Assembly: GCF_000308515.1 (NCBI RefSeq)
Contig: NZ_BAFV01000065.1
Location: forward strand, 1 to 64,000
From: Nocardia carnea NBRC 14403
Lineage (GTDB): Bacteria > Actinomycetota > Actinomycetes > Mycobacteriales > Mycobacteriaceae
Direction: 5' to 3'
DNA: 64,000 nucleotides
Part shown: piece after piece, positions 55,018 to 63,316 of the stretch
Position numbering within the stretch: the first letter of the stretch is position 1
Layout: the number at the start of each line of letters is the position of its first letter
Made by a program: the position numbers and the translations under genes
The notes under the pieces: generated by a model
What the model was told of the DNA's origin: nothing
What the model saw: only the letters and a program-made list of their open reading frames with translations
Databases searched by the model: none

Positions 55018-56847
55018 ATGACCTCGCCCTTTGGTGGACGGATCGGCTTGGACGTGCGTGACTCCGTACCCGATTGGGGGCCGTATACACCGCGCGCGGC
55101 CTCGGACGGGGCGCCGAACATTCTGGTGATTCTGTACGACGACACGGGGATGGATGCGTGGGCACCCTACGGGGGACGGATCCAGATGCCGACGCTGCAA
55201 CGGCTGGCGGACAACGGGTTGACCTATACCCAATGGCATACGACGGCGCTGTGTTCACCGACGCGGTCGATCTTCCTCACCGGCCGCAACCACAACCTGA
55301 ATCGATGCGGGTCGATCATGGAAGCCACCGACGGCTTTCCCGGTGCTGCTGGGCGCATCCCCCCGGAGTGCGACGAAGTCGCCAACCCGGCCGATCACGT
55401 ACGGCCGTGGTCGGAACTCAACGACGACGAGAAACGGCTCTTCGCGCGCATGGCCGAGGCATTCGCCGCACTGTCGGAGTACACCGATGTCGAGACCGGG
55501 CGGCTGATCGACTATCTCGAGGAAACGGGTCAGCTGGACAACACGCTGATCATCTATTGCGCCGACAACGGTGCGTCGGGGGAGGGGACACCCAACGGCT
55601 CGGTCAACGAGAACAAGTTCTTCAACGGCTATCCCGATGATCTCGCGGAGAACATGCGCTACCTCGACGCGATCGGCAGCCCGCAGACCTACAACCATTA
55701 CCCGACCGGCTGGGCGGCCGCGTTCTCGACCCCGTTCCAGATGTTCAAACGCTACTCCCAGTTCTCCGGTGGTACCTGCGATCCGCTGGTGATCCACTGG
55801 CCCGCCGGTACCGCGGCTCGCGGGCAACTGCGCCACCAGTACCACCATGCGACCGATATCGTGCCGACGATCCTCGAGGCGGCCGGGCTGGAGATGCCCG
55901 CGGTGTACCGAGGCGTACAACAGCATCCGTTGAGCGGCGTGTCCATGCGGTATTCGTTCGATCGGCCGGAGGCGCCCACCACCAAGCATCGCCAGTACTA
56001 CGCGATGCTGGGCACGCGCGGAATCTGGGAAGACGGATGGAAGGCGGCCGCGCTGCACGCACCGCTCAGCGGCCGTGGCGGGTTCGATTCCGATCGCTGG
56101 GAGCTCTACCACGTCGATCGCGACCGGGCCGAAGCGCACGATCTGTCCGGTGAGTATCCGGAGAAGCTGAATGAGCTGATCGCGGCCTGGTTCGAGGAAG
56201 CCGAGCGCAACGATGCTCTGCCGCTGGACGATCGCACCGCATTGGAATTGCTGACCCTCGAGCGGCCCTTGGCCGAGCCGCCACGTGACCGTTACGTCTA
56301 CTATCCGGATACCGCGCCGGTGCCCGAAGCCGTGGCGGTCGATATTCGTGGCCGGTCCTACAAGATCGTCGCCGATGTCTCGCTGACCGGCAACGCTGAG
56401 GGGGTGCTGTTCGCGCACGGCTCGAGGTTCGGTGGCCATGCCTTGTTCATCCTCGAAGGCCGGCTGTACTACGTGTACAACTTTCTCGGCATCCAGCCCG
56501 AACAGGTCCTCGTCTCACCGGAGCCCCTCCCCGCCGGCCCCCTCACCGTCGGGTTCGAATTCACGCGGGAAGGTACGGGAGAGTACGGAGAGTCACTGGG
56601 CGTCGGCCGGCTCCACATCGGTGAACAGGTGGTCGCCGAGAACCGGATACGTACCCAAGCCGGGCCGTTCACCCTCGCGGGCGACGGGTTGTGCGTCGGT
56701 TACGACAGTGGAGACGCGGTCAGCCGGCTCTACCGCAGCCCGTTCCGGTTCACCGGAGGTGAACTCCTGGGTGCGGCCGTGGATGTCAGTGCCCGTCAGT
56801 ACCGCGACCTCGAACGTGAGGCTGCGGCCGCGTTCGCGCGCGAATAA
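55018..56847 (+). CDS. Arylsulfatase (AtsD-like) with internal deletion
   Basis: 609 residues in the preferred frame. N-terminal PFGGRIGLDVRDSVPDW, metal-binding LVILYDDTGMDAW and the sulfatase signature CSPTRS (Cys near 79, to be converted to formylglycine) are present, as is IIYCADNGASGEG. But the family-standard block between SIMEATDGFPG...IPPE and VRPWSELNDDEKRLF, about 150 residues in intact ~780-residue relatives such as Rv0663 (AtsD), is missing. That block holds the conserved Lys and His of the active site, so the protein is probably inactive. The deletion is in frame. An ATG at 54997 adds 7 residues; the in-frame link back to DUF302 is an artefact of that gene's frameshift. The sulfatase-activating enzyme follows 6 nt downstream. 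Confidence 0.8.
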   Translation: MTSPFGGRIGLDVRDSVPDWGPYTPRAASDGAPNILVILYDDTGMDAWAPYGGRIQMPTLQRLADNGLTYTQWHTTALCSPTRSIFLTGRNHNLNRCGSIMEATDGFPGAAGRIPPECDEVANPADHVRPWSELNDDEKRLFARMAEAFAALSEYTDVETGRLIDYLEETGQLDNTLIIYCADNGASGEGTPNGSVNENKFFNGYPDDLAENMRYLDAIGSPQTYNHYPTGWAAAFSTPFQMFKRYSQFSGGTCDPLVIHWPAGTAARGQLRHQYHHATDIVPTILEAAGLEMPAVYRGVQQHPLSGVSMRYSFDRPEAPTTKHRQYYAMLGTRGIWEDGWKAAALHAPLSGRGGFDSDRWELYHVDRDRAEAHDLSGEYPEKLNELIAAWFEEAERNDALPLDDRTALELLTLERPLAEPPRDRYVYYPDTAPVPEAVAVDIRGRSYKIVADVSLTGNAEGVLFAHGSRFGGHALFILEGRLYYVYNFLGIQPEQVLVSPEPLPAGPLTVGFEFTREGTGEYGESLGVGRLHIGEQVVAENRIRTQAGPFTLAGDGLCVGYDSGDAVSRLYRSPFRFTGGELLGAAVDVSARQYRDLEREAAAAFARE

Positions 56848-56853
56848 ACGACG

Positions 56854-57777
56854 GTGCCCGCTACGCCCGCCCCGAAGGATATGGTCTGGATACCTGCGGG
56901 CCGTTTCTGGATGGGGTCCGACGATTTCTATCCCGAGGAGTCCCCGGTTCACGAGGTGGCCGTGGACGGATTCTGGATGGACCGAAACCCGGTCACCGTG
57001 GCCCAGTTCCAGCGTTTCGTCCGCGACCGCGGATATACGACCACCGCGGAGATCCCGCCGGATCCGGCGGACTACCCGGACGCCGATCCGGCGCTACTGG
57101 TGGCGGGATCGCTGGTCTTCACCCCATCGCCAAGGCCGGTCGGATTGGACGACCTCACCCGGTGGTGGTCATTCGTCCCGGGCGCCCAGTGGCGCAACCC
57201 GGAAGGACCGGGCAGCGGTATCGGCGAGCGGCGCCGGCATCCGGTGACACATATGTCGTGGTTCGACGCCTGCGCCTATGCCGAATGGGCAGGCAAACAG
57301 CTACCGACCGAGGCCGAATGGGAGTATGCCGCGCGCGGCGGGCTGGACCGTCAACCGTTCGTGTGGGGAGCCGAGCACCGCCCGCGCGGGCGACCGGCAG
57401 CCAACGTGTGGCACGGTCGCTTTCCCTGGGAGAACACCCTCGACGACGGCTTCGCCCGCACCTCACCGGTCGGGCATTTCCGCCCCAACGGCTACGGTCT
57501 CAACGATATGGCCGGCAACGTGTGGGAGTGGACCGCCGATCTCCACACCCGCGACCACACCGGTGCCGGCCTCGATGCTCGGCCGGCCGGATCCTGCTGC
57601 CGCCCCGGCGCTGCGCACTCGGCGCCGGGCGAACCGTATCCGCGGCGCACGATCAAAGGCGGCTCGCACCTGTGCGCACCGAACTACTGTTTCCGCTACC
57701 GGGCCGCGGCACGCCAAGGGGAATCCGAGGAAACCTCGACCGGTCACCTGGGGTTCCGCTGCATCATCCGACCCTGA
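56854..57777 (+). CDS. Formylglycine-generating enzyme (sulfatase-modifying factor family)
   Basis: 307 residues, FGE-sulfatase fold: MVWIPAGRFWMGSDDFYPEE, VDGFWMDRNPVTVAQFQRFV, VTHMSWFDACAYAEWAGKQL, PTEAEWEYAARGG and DMAGNVWEWTAD. The active-site Cys pair is in GGSHLCAPNYCFRYR (C-x4-C), as in bona fide FGEs, which bind Cu(I) and oxidise the Cys of CxPxR to formylglycine. The C-terminal GHLGFRCI is typical. The close relative in M. tuberculosis is Rv0712. GTG 56854 is 6 nt after the sulfatase stop; the pair form an operon. Its substrate partner here appears deleted, so it may serve other sulfatases in the genome. Confidence 0.9.
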   Translation: MPATPAPKDMVWIPAGRFWMGSDDFYPEESPVHEVAVDGFWMDRNPVTVAQFQRFVRDRGYTTTAEIPPDPADYPDADPALLVAGSLVFTPSPRPVGLDDLTRWWSFVPGAQWRNPEGPGSGIGERRRHPVTHMSWFDACAYAEWAGKQLPTEAEWEYAARGGLDRQPFVWGAEHRPRGRPAANVWHGRFPWENTLDDGFARTSPVGHFRPNGYGLNDMAGNVWEWTADLHTRDHTGAGLDARPAGSCCRPGAAHSAPGEPYPRRTIKGGSHLCAPNYCFRYRAAARQGESEETSTGHLGFRCIIRP

Positions 57778-57821
57778 ATCCCCGGGGTCCGGGCGCGGCC
57801 CGGGCATTGCGCCACGGCCTC

Positions 57822-57842
57822 GATGACCTTCTTCTCTGCCCC
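57822..57842 (+). promoter_or_regulatory. 21-nt element shared with the leader of the gene at 1379
   Basis: GATGACCTTCTTCTCTGCCC C at 57822-57842 differs from the copy at 1300-1320 at three positions; each lies about 60 nt before a start codon. Confidence 0.35.
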
Positions 57843-57904
57843 ACAAACACGTATCGACGAGATCCTTGGGACAGGACGGGATCCAACCGCGAGGAAGGCA
57901 GAGC

Positions 57905-58843
57905 ATGACCGAACGCACGGCACCCGCTTTCGGGAACCACAGCGCAGCCGATGTCGTTGCCGCGGTGGACGGCTCACCCAGTTCGTATCGAGCGGTGGCC
58001 TGGGCAGCGGTCGAGGCGAGTATGCACGGCTGTGGGCTGCATCTGATCAACTCGTGGGCCATTCCGTCGGGATTCGGTCCCGAGGCCACGATGACCGAGA
58101 ACGACCTGCGCTGGTTGTACGACCAGGGTCAGCGTGTCGTCGACGAGGCCGAGCACGTGGCCCGGACCGCCTCGCCGGGCAAGGCGCCGATCATCAGCAC
58201 CGAGGTGACCTCCTTGCTCATCACCACGGCGCTCATCAAGCGATCGCACTCGGCCCGGATGGTGGTAGTCGGCAGTCGCGGCCTGGGTGCGTTCCAGCGC
58301 GGGCTGCTCGGCTCGGTGAGCACAGCCGTCGCCCGGCACGCGTGGTGCCCGGTGGCGGTCATCCACGCCGACGCACCGCTGGACTCGGTCTCGGCCGGGC
58401 GACCGGTAGTGGTGGGAGTGGACGGCAGCGACAACAGCGCGCCGGCGGTGGCGCTGGCGTTCGACGAAGCGGCCCGGCGCAACGTCGGACTGATCGCCAT
58501 GCACTCGTGGAGTGACACCAGCGGACTCGATTTCCCGATCCGTGACTGGGACGACGTCCGGAACTCCGCCGACAGGGCGCTCGCCGAGACCTTGGCCGGC
58601 TACCGCGAACAGTATCCCGATGTCGCGGTGCAGCGGATTGTCCGCGTGGACCGGCCCGCGCGTTCGTTGCACGACGCCTCGGCCGACGCGCAACTCGTCG
58701 TCGTCGGCAGCCGTGGCCGCGGCGGATTTCGGGGTCTGTTGCTCGGCTCCACCAGCGACGCCCTGCTTCATTCGGTGGACACTCCGCTGATCGTCGTCCG
58801 CGCCCGGCCTGCACACAATGACAGTGCAGGCGAGCACGAGTAA
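57905..58843 (+). CDS. Universal stress protein, tandem USP domains
   Basis: 312 residues. The first domain opens VVAAVDGSPSSYRA and ends GSRGLGAFQRGLLGSVS; the second opens VVVGVDGSDNSAPA and ends GSRGRGGFRGLLLGSTS. Both ATP loops are intact. Close by eye to the USPs at 2066 and 35691 (the first has the same GAFQRGxLGSVSTAV stretch). The ATG at 57905 has GAGGAAGG; a start at 57866 is less likely. The 21-nt element at 57822 lies upstream. It is one of a pair of convergent USP loci around the GerW-like gene. Confidence 0.92.
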   Translation: MTERTAPAFGNHSAADVVAAVDGSPSSYRAVAWAAVEASMHGCGLHLINSWAIPSGFGPEATMTENDLRWLYDQGQRVVDEAEHVARTASPGKAPIISTEVTSLLITTALIKRSHSARMVVVGSRGLGAFQRGLLGSVSTAVARHAWCPVAVIHADAPLDSVSAGRPVVVGVDGSDNSAPAVALAFDEAARRNVGLIAMHSWSDTSGLDFPIRDWDDVRNSADRALAETLAGYREQYPDVAVQRIVRVDRPARSLHDASADAQLVVVGSRGRGGFRGLLLGSTSDALLHSVDTPLIVVRARPAHNDSAGEHE

Positions 58844-58998
58844 GAGGGGCGCGCTACCGGCACCGACAGCGTCGGGTCATATTCCTGATCCTGGCCATCC
58901 TCGGTGCGGTGACGGCGCCCTCGGCGCTGCCCGTCCGCCGTCGCCGGGAGCGCTATGCGCGGCGCCCGCCGCGCTCACCGTCTCAACCCCCTCGGGAC

Positions 58999-59349
58999 TC
59001 ACACCTCTGCATGGTGACGTGCGCGCAGCCGTGCCAGACGCAGTCCGGCAAAGGTGAGCGCGACCGCAACGCATCCAGCGACGGTCATGAGCCGGTTGAC
59101 GTCCACGGCGGGTTGCCAGCGCACGCGGCCGTCGGCGACCACATAGGCACCGACGGGCTTGGCTCCGACGCCGAAGCCACCGCCGGACCCCTCTTTCCCT
59201 TCCTCATCGGTACCGGCGCCACCGCCCGCCCCGCCGGAGACCGCCGCGGCCGTGATCACCGTGATCCCGTCGCGTTCGACGGGATCGGCGAACACTCGCC
59301 GGACACTCATCGAGTCCTTCGCTGTGGTGAGAATATCGTCGACCTTCAT
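58999..59349 (-). CDS. GerW/YtfJ-family protein with C-terminal membrane helix
   Basis: 116 residues. MKVDDILTTAKDSMSVRRVF and DGITVITAAAVSGGAGGGAG then GFGVGAKPVGAYVV are signatures of the GerW (YtfJ) family, named for a spore-germination protein in Bacillus but widespread in non-sporing actinobacteria. The Gly-rich centre is typical. The C-terminal segment LMTVAGCVAVALTFAGLRLA is a membrane helix. ATG 59349 has AGGAAGG 5 nt upstream. It lies 17 nt downstream of the USP gene at 59367 on the same strand, so it is the second gene of that operon. Confidence 0.8.
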   Translation of the reverse strand: MKVDDILTTAKDSMSVRRVFADPVERDGITVITAAAVSGGAGGGAGTDEEGKEGSGGGFGVGAKPVGAYVVADGRVRWQPAVDVNRLMTVAGCVAVALTFAGLRLARLRARHHAEV

Positions 59350-59366
59350 CATGTCCTTCCTGCTGT

Positions 59367-60287
59367 TCACCGAGCGTCGTGCGCGACCATGACCGGGCAA
59401 CTCGCGTGCTGAACCACCGCGTTGCTGGTCGAACCGAGCAGCAGACCCCGGAATCCACCACGCCCGCGGCTGCCGACCACCACCAGTTGCGCCACCTTCG
59501 ACCATGCGAGGAGCTGGTGGCGCGGACCGAACAGATAGACCTTGCGGATGACGTCGACCTCCGGGTATTTCTCCTGCCAACCCGCCAGCTGCTCAGCCAC
59601 AACGGTATGAGCCGCGGCGGCCACATCGGGATTCGAAATCGCATTCGGATATCCCGCGAACCGGTCGAACCGCTGATCACTCCAGGCGTGCACCGCGATC
59701 AGCCGGGTCGACCGCTCCGCTGCCTCATTGAACGCAGCCGCGACAGCGGCTTCGCTGGTCCGGCTCCCGTCGACCCCCACCACCACCGGCAGCGCCGCGC
59801 GGGTGTGCCGGTCGGTATCGTCACCGCGCACGACCACGATGCAGCCGTGACCGTGCGCGGTGACGGCAAGCAGCGTGGAGCCGAGATGGGTGAACGTCCC
59901 GCTATCGCCCGAGGCTCCGAGAACGACCATATGCGCGTCGGCCGATCGGGCGAGCAACAGCCGCGACGGATCGTCCTCGGCGACTTCGGTCCGGATCCGC
60001 AGCGCGGGGTCGACGGTGCCGGCGAGCGAGACAGCCGCGGCAACATAGTCGGCCCCGCGCCGGCGGATGTTTTCGAGAACCCCGGGGACCGTCACATCGT
60101 AGATACCGAGCGCGCTCGAAGCAGCCATGAGATCGAGTCCGTGCACGATAAGTAACTCGCGGCCACGTAGGGACGCAGTTTCGGCGGCCCAGCGCACCGC
60201 CCGGCTCGCGGCATCGGAGCCGTCAGTTCCCACCACGACAGCCGCCGCTGCCGACATACGCGAGTGTCCGGTACGGTCCGTGGCCAT
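59367..60287 (-). CDS. Universal stress protein, tandem USP domains
   Basis: 306 residues. The first domain opens VVVGTDGSDAASRA; its loop is a degenerate GASGDSGTFTHLGSTLLAV. The second domain opens VVVGVDGSRTS and ends in the canonical GSRGRGGFRGLLLGSTS. It is a close paralogue of the USP at 49055 (shared TAHGHG...VVVRG and LAWSKVAQLVVVGSR stretches), so these two form a subgroup. ATG 60287 is preceded by AAGGGGTCAGC; MSAAAA at 60257 is an alternative start. The GerW-like gene is downstream in the same operon. Confidence 0.92.
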   Translation of the reverse strand: MATDRTGHSRMSAAAAVVVGTDGSDAASRAVRWAAETASLRGRELLIVHGLDLMAASSALGIYDVTVPGVLENIRRRGADYVAAAVSLAGTVDPALRIRTEVAEDDPSRLLLARSADAHMVVLGASGDSGTFTHLGSTLLAVTAHGHGCIVVVRGDDTDRHTRAALPVVVGVDGSRTSEAAVAAAFNEAAERSTRLIAVHAWSDQRFDRFAGYPNAISNPDVAAAAHTVVAEQLAGWQEKYPEVDVIRKVYLFGPRHQLLAWSKVAQLVVVGSRGRGGFRGLLLGSTSNAVVQHASCPVMVAHDAR

Positions 60288-60664
60288 TGCGCTGACCCCT
60301 TCGGCTCTACGAGGGCGAACACCCGTAGGCTAAATCGGCCGACCCGGGCGTCTCGCCTGCCATTGGTCATGAACACAGAGGCCCTTGGGCAGCGACGGTT
60401 CCTTCGCTGTCGCCGGTATCAGAGTCGTGCCGTACGCACGATCAGTACGTCTCCCTATGCGTCAGGAGACAGAGCAGCCGCAGCGAGGTGCGACTGTGGA
60501 GGTACGTTTGTGTTGGTGTCCAACTCACGGTGACGAGTCAGAGCACGACTGCGAGATACATCTGACTGCGGCAAGTTAGTAAGAAACCACGGAGACAGGA
60601 TCCTGAAAATGCACAGGTGGTGCTCAAGAGGTTAACCGAGAATCTACCACTGTGCTACCAGGAG
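60288..60664. other. Gap between the USP operon and the 53-bp palindrome
   Basis: No gene with clear homology. A 40-codon frame at 60457-60579 encodes a Cys/His-rich peptide, VEVRLCWCPTHGDESEHDCE, with C-x-C-x2-H spacing, but there is no supporting context. Confidence 0.4.
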
Positions 60665-60717
60665 AGGGGCTGCTGCACGATCAGGTGACATTGTCACCTG
60701 ATCGTGCAGCAGCCCCT
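60665..60717. repeat. Perfect 26-bp inverted repeat (53-bp palindrome)
   Basis: The two 26-bp arms (60665-60690 and 60692-60717) are perfect reverse complements with one T between them. The left arm begins AGGGGCTGCTGCACGATCAG. No T-run follows. It could be two insertion-sequence ends joined head to head, a strong cruciform site or a bidirectional terminator. No intact transposase is next to it. Confidence 0.85.
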
Positions 60718-61169
60718 TGTGGCCGGATAGGCGTGAACTGCGGGTTGGCCAGCCAGTCCCGCAGCTCGTTTCCGTTATGCTGAAGTCGACGCTCATCGCT
60801 GCGAGAGCTTCGATCACCGCTGGCGCGAGCTGTAGAGCGAACGTGGCGCACACCAGGTCGAGCCAGGGCCTGGGGAGTCGGCCCGGTCGGCGGCTGCGGC
60901 GGTCATACGCGAACCGCGGGCACGGGGGAGTGGAACCTGAAAAACGTTGTCTACGTTTCGGGTTGAACGCGGAAGCCCCAAGTCCGAGGTGCGCTTGCCG
61001 CGGTGGATTCGAGCATGTCAGGGGGACGCAAGGTCGGCAGGCGGGCCAGATCATGTCGCATGACGTTAGGTAGTAGAACGACAGTTTCGCTGACGAAATA
61101 AAGATTACGGTAATCAGATATGCGCATCTATATATTTTGACGTCATTCGCCCGGAACCTCACGTTGTCG
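60718..61169. other. Gene-poor stretch after the palindrome
   Basis: A minus-strand frame across 60720-60960 contains a coding-like segment (WLDLVCATFALQLAPAVIEA LAAM) broken by shifts, which I do not recognise. Otherwise I see nothing. Base composition falls towards A/T near 61080-61140. Confidence 0.35.
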
Positions 61170-61179
61170 ATCTAATCCC

Positions 61180-61520
61180 CATAGCTTAGGACGAGACACA
61201 TCCATCCATTCTGGAGAGATGATGAATACTGCGCCGCGCAGATACCGTCGATGGACCAGGCATGCCGACCGCACCTCGCCGCGACGGTCCACATCCTCGA
61301 ACCGACCTTGGTAATCCTGCAAGGCAAGGCGCTGCGAGCACTGATCGCGCCTCACCTGAAGAACACCGAACGTATCGACCCGGCCAACGAGCATCTCGAA
61401 CATGCCGAGTTCGCCGGCGTGCACACAACTGGGGCAGCTCGCCTGGCGGGCTACGCCACAGCTGCCCCCGAAGCACCGCACGCGACTGTCACACTTGGGC
61501 AACCGAGGCGCGGTAGTTGA
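61180..61520 (+). pseudogene. Possible remnant of a uracil-DNA-glycosylase-like protein
   Basis: An open frame contains CRPHLAATVHILEPTLVILQ followed by GKALRALIAPHLKNTERIDP. The LEPTLVILQGK stretch is like the central strand of uracil-DNA-glycosylase superfamily proteins (LxPxxVVxLG/QGK). It has no good start and runs into unrelated sequence at the end, where it overlaps the IS30 fragment. I regard it as a decayed fragment; the family call is tentative. Confidence 0.35.
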
Positions 61521-61668
61521 GTCTGCCGCCGCGGGTAGCGGCGTTGCGCCGCAACTCACGGGAAATGGTCGACGGGCTACGGCCCAGGACCTGCGCGATC
61601 TCCCGCACACTCTTGCCCTGAATCCGCAGCAGCGCGATCTCCTCACACCAACCGACCACCCCTGTCAT
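61489..61668 (-). mobile_element. N-terminal fragment of an IS30-family transposase
   Basis: From ATG 61668 a 59-codon frame gives a helix-turn-helix (HTH_38): EEIALLRIQGKSVREIAQVL, then GRSPSTISRELRRNA and TRGGRLNYRAS, ending at a stop at 61489-61491. This is the DNA-binding N-terminal domain of IS30 transposases; the catalytic DDE domain is absent. It is a dead fragment marking an old insertion in the gene-poor region. Confidence 0.75.
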
Positions 61669-62453
61669 ACGACGAAATTCACCTCGCGAGTCCGGCTCCG
61701 AGCATGAAGCGCACGAGATGTCGACCGGGCCGAAATCTCGTCCACGGAAGAAGGGGATCCTGCGGCGCCGAACCCTCTACTTGACATAATTACTTATTAT
61801 CGGCAAACCCGTTGCAGCACAACAACACCCAGGGGAGTAGCCTGGCGGCAGCCGACCACCCACAGAGATCCGGAAGGTCACAGGCGTTCCGGACCTCCGG
61901 CATGGAGACCACGCAGAGTCCGGAAGGTGGCGCACGATCGACCGCGCAGTGGTTGCCAATCACTCGGCAGCCTCAGTCGACGGTCGCATCGATCGAATCC
62001 AGAAAAAGATGAGAGTGCCCGGCACGGCCACATCAGTCACACGCATCCCATTGCGTCACAGTGACGTATCCAAGCATGCATGAATATTCACCCAAGCCGT
62101 CGGTATGCGAAACGACTCTCAACCCTTCCCGGATTCACCGGCTACTCTCAACTCTTCCCGGATCACTCTCACCTTTTCCCGGATTGCACATGGGTCGCTA
62201 CGGCTCGGTGTTCGGTCTCCGACCCGGCCTTCCGAAGAATGCCGATAATCTACATTACGTCAAGTAGTCTCCAGGAGACGGTCTGTGGGACGTCCCCCGC
62301 GGCAGCCGGCTCCCCCTGTGAACCCCGCTGTCCAGCAGGAAGGGGCGAGTCGACACGGGGCGGGGTGCGTGCCGCCGGGCACCGAGGCGAAGTCAGCACT
62401 CCAGGGTGATGCACGAACCGGCGCGGGCCGATCACTGTGAGAACGTGAGTCCA
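61669..62453. other. Gene-poor region before the CPBP protease gene
   Basis: About 785 bp with no recognisable gene. An A/T-rich stretch with TTGACATAATTACTTATTAT at 61781-61800 resembles promoter sequence but without good -35/-10 spacing. Three short direct repeats are at 62115-62185. Confidence 0.45.
62115..62185 (+). repeat. Three imperfect 20-21-nt direct repeats
   Basis: Copies at 62115-62135, 62144-62164 and 62165-62185 follow ACTCTCAACYCTTCCCGGAT with a few changes. Period is 29 then 21 bp. No linked replication or CRISPR feature is seen. Confidence 0.6.
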
Positions 62454-63266
62454 ATGTCGAATCGCGACGTGCGTCCCGGCCTTGTCCGCGGACCACAGTC
62501 ATCAGCTACCGCCCAAGTCTGGCCGGCTCTCGGTACCTATGTGGCGGGCACGCTGGCGGCCTCGGTCGCGCTGCTTGTCGTGCAACCCCATTCGGGTGTC
62601 GCTCCTGCGGCGCTGTCCCTGGTCCAGTTCGCTCCGGCGCTGGGCGCGCTCGCCACATGGCTGATATTCCGGCGGACCGTTGCCCGACAGTCCCCCGCGC
62701 CGGTTTCCGCCCGGCGAACAGGGATGAATATCGTGGCAGTGGTCGGTACCTCCGTAGTGTTCGGGCTGCTGGTCGCCGGAGCAGTCCTTGCTTCGGGGGC
62801 GGCTCTTGCTGGGCCTGCGGCGGCCGGGACTGTTCCCTTCACGGTATTCCTGCTACTGCAGCTGCTCGGTGCGACCGGCGAGGAGGTCGGGTGGCGGGGA
62901 CTTATGCAGCCGATGCTGGAATCCCGGATGACCCGTTTCGCGGCGATTTCGGTGACCGGGGCGACCTGGGCGCTATGGCATGTTCAGGCATTCGCGGCAG
63001 GACCGGTGACCGCGGTGTGCTTCGTCGTATCGACGATGGCGTTCGCTGTTGTGCTCGGATACCTGAGTGAGGGCAGTTACGTTCAGCGTGTGCTGGTCGC
63101 TTCGGTCGGTCACTGGCTGATCAATATCGCGGTGTATCTACCGGTCGGTGACGACACCTTGGGCCGGCCGCAGGTTGTGTTCATCGCGGTTGCCGCTGTG
63201 ATCGCCGCCGCCGGTGTGGGCACAGCGCGGGCTCTGCGGCGCGGTGACAGGTCTCCCCTGAGCTGA
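62454..63266 (+). CDS. CPBP-family intramembrane metalloprotease (CAAX protease-like)
   Basis: About 270 residues with eight hydrophobic segments. The three CPBP motifs are present: EEVGWRG (EExxxR), WALWHVQAF (FxxxH-type) and ASVGHWLIN (HxxxN/D). They coordinate the catalytic metal within the membrane. CPBP proteases act in bacteriocin self-immunity, prenyl-protein-like processing or stress responses. ATG 62454 (MSNRDV) is chosen; in-frame GTG/ATG codons at 62406-62409 and 62445 are possible and no ribosome site is decisive. It lies between the repeat-rich gap and a convergent NRPS gene; immunity or processing for that product is only a guess. Confidence 0.88.
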   Translation: MSNRDVRPGLVRGPQSSATAQVWPALGTYVAGTLAASVALLVVQPHSGVAPAALSLVQFAPALGALATWLIFRRTVARQSPAPVSARRTGMNIVAVVGTSVVFGLLVAGAVLASGAALAGPAAAGTVPFTVFLLLQLLGATGEEVGWRGLMQPMLESRMTRFAAISVTGATWALWHVQAFAAGPVTAVCFVVSTMAFAVVLGYLSEGSYVQRVLVASVGHWLINIAVYLPVGDDTLGRPQVVFIAVAAVIAAAGVGTARALRRGDRSPLS

Positions 63267-63316
63267 ATTCGGGCGCCGGGTGTGGAGGCCCGCCCGGACC
63301 CCCACACCCGGCGCGG

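Noticed and set aside
54367..56847. Genuine DUF302-arylsulfatase fusion protein
   Set aside because: The second half of DUF302 is intact in the neighbouring frame, and the linking region has no domain-like or conserved sequence.
60601..60660. Possible tRNA on the minus strand (GGTAGCACAGTGGTAGA looks like a D-arm)
   Set aside because: No anticodon stem, no T-loop TTCGA sequence and no acceptor pairing could be laid out.
62115..62185. CRISPR array
   Set aside because: Only three imperfect 20-nt units, with spacers of 0-8 nt; not a repeat-spacer pattern.
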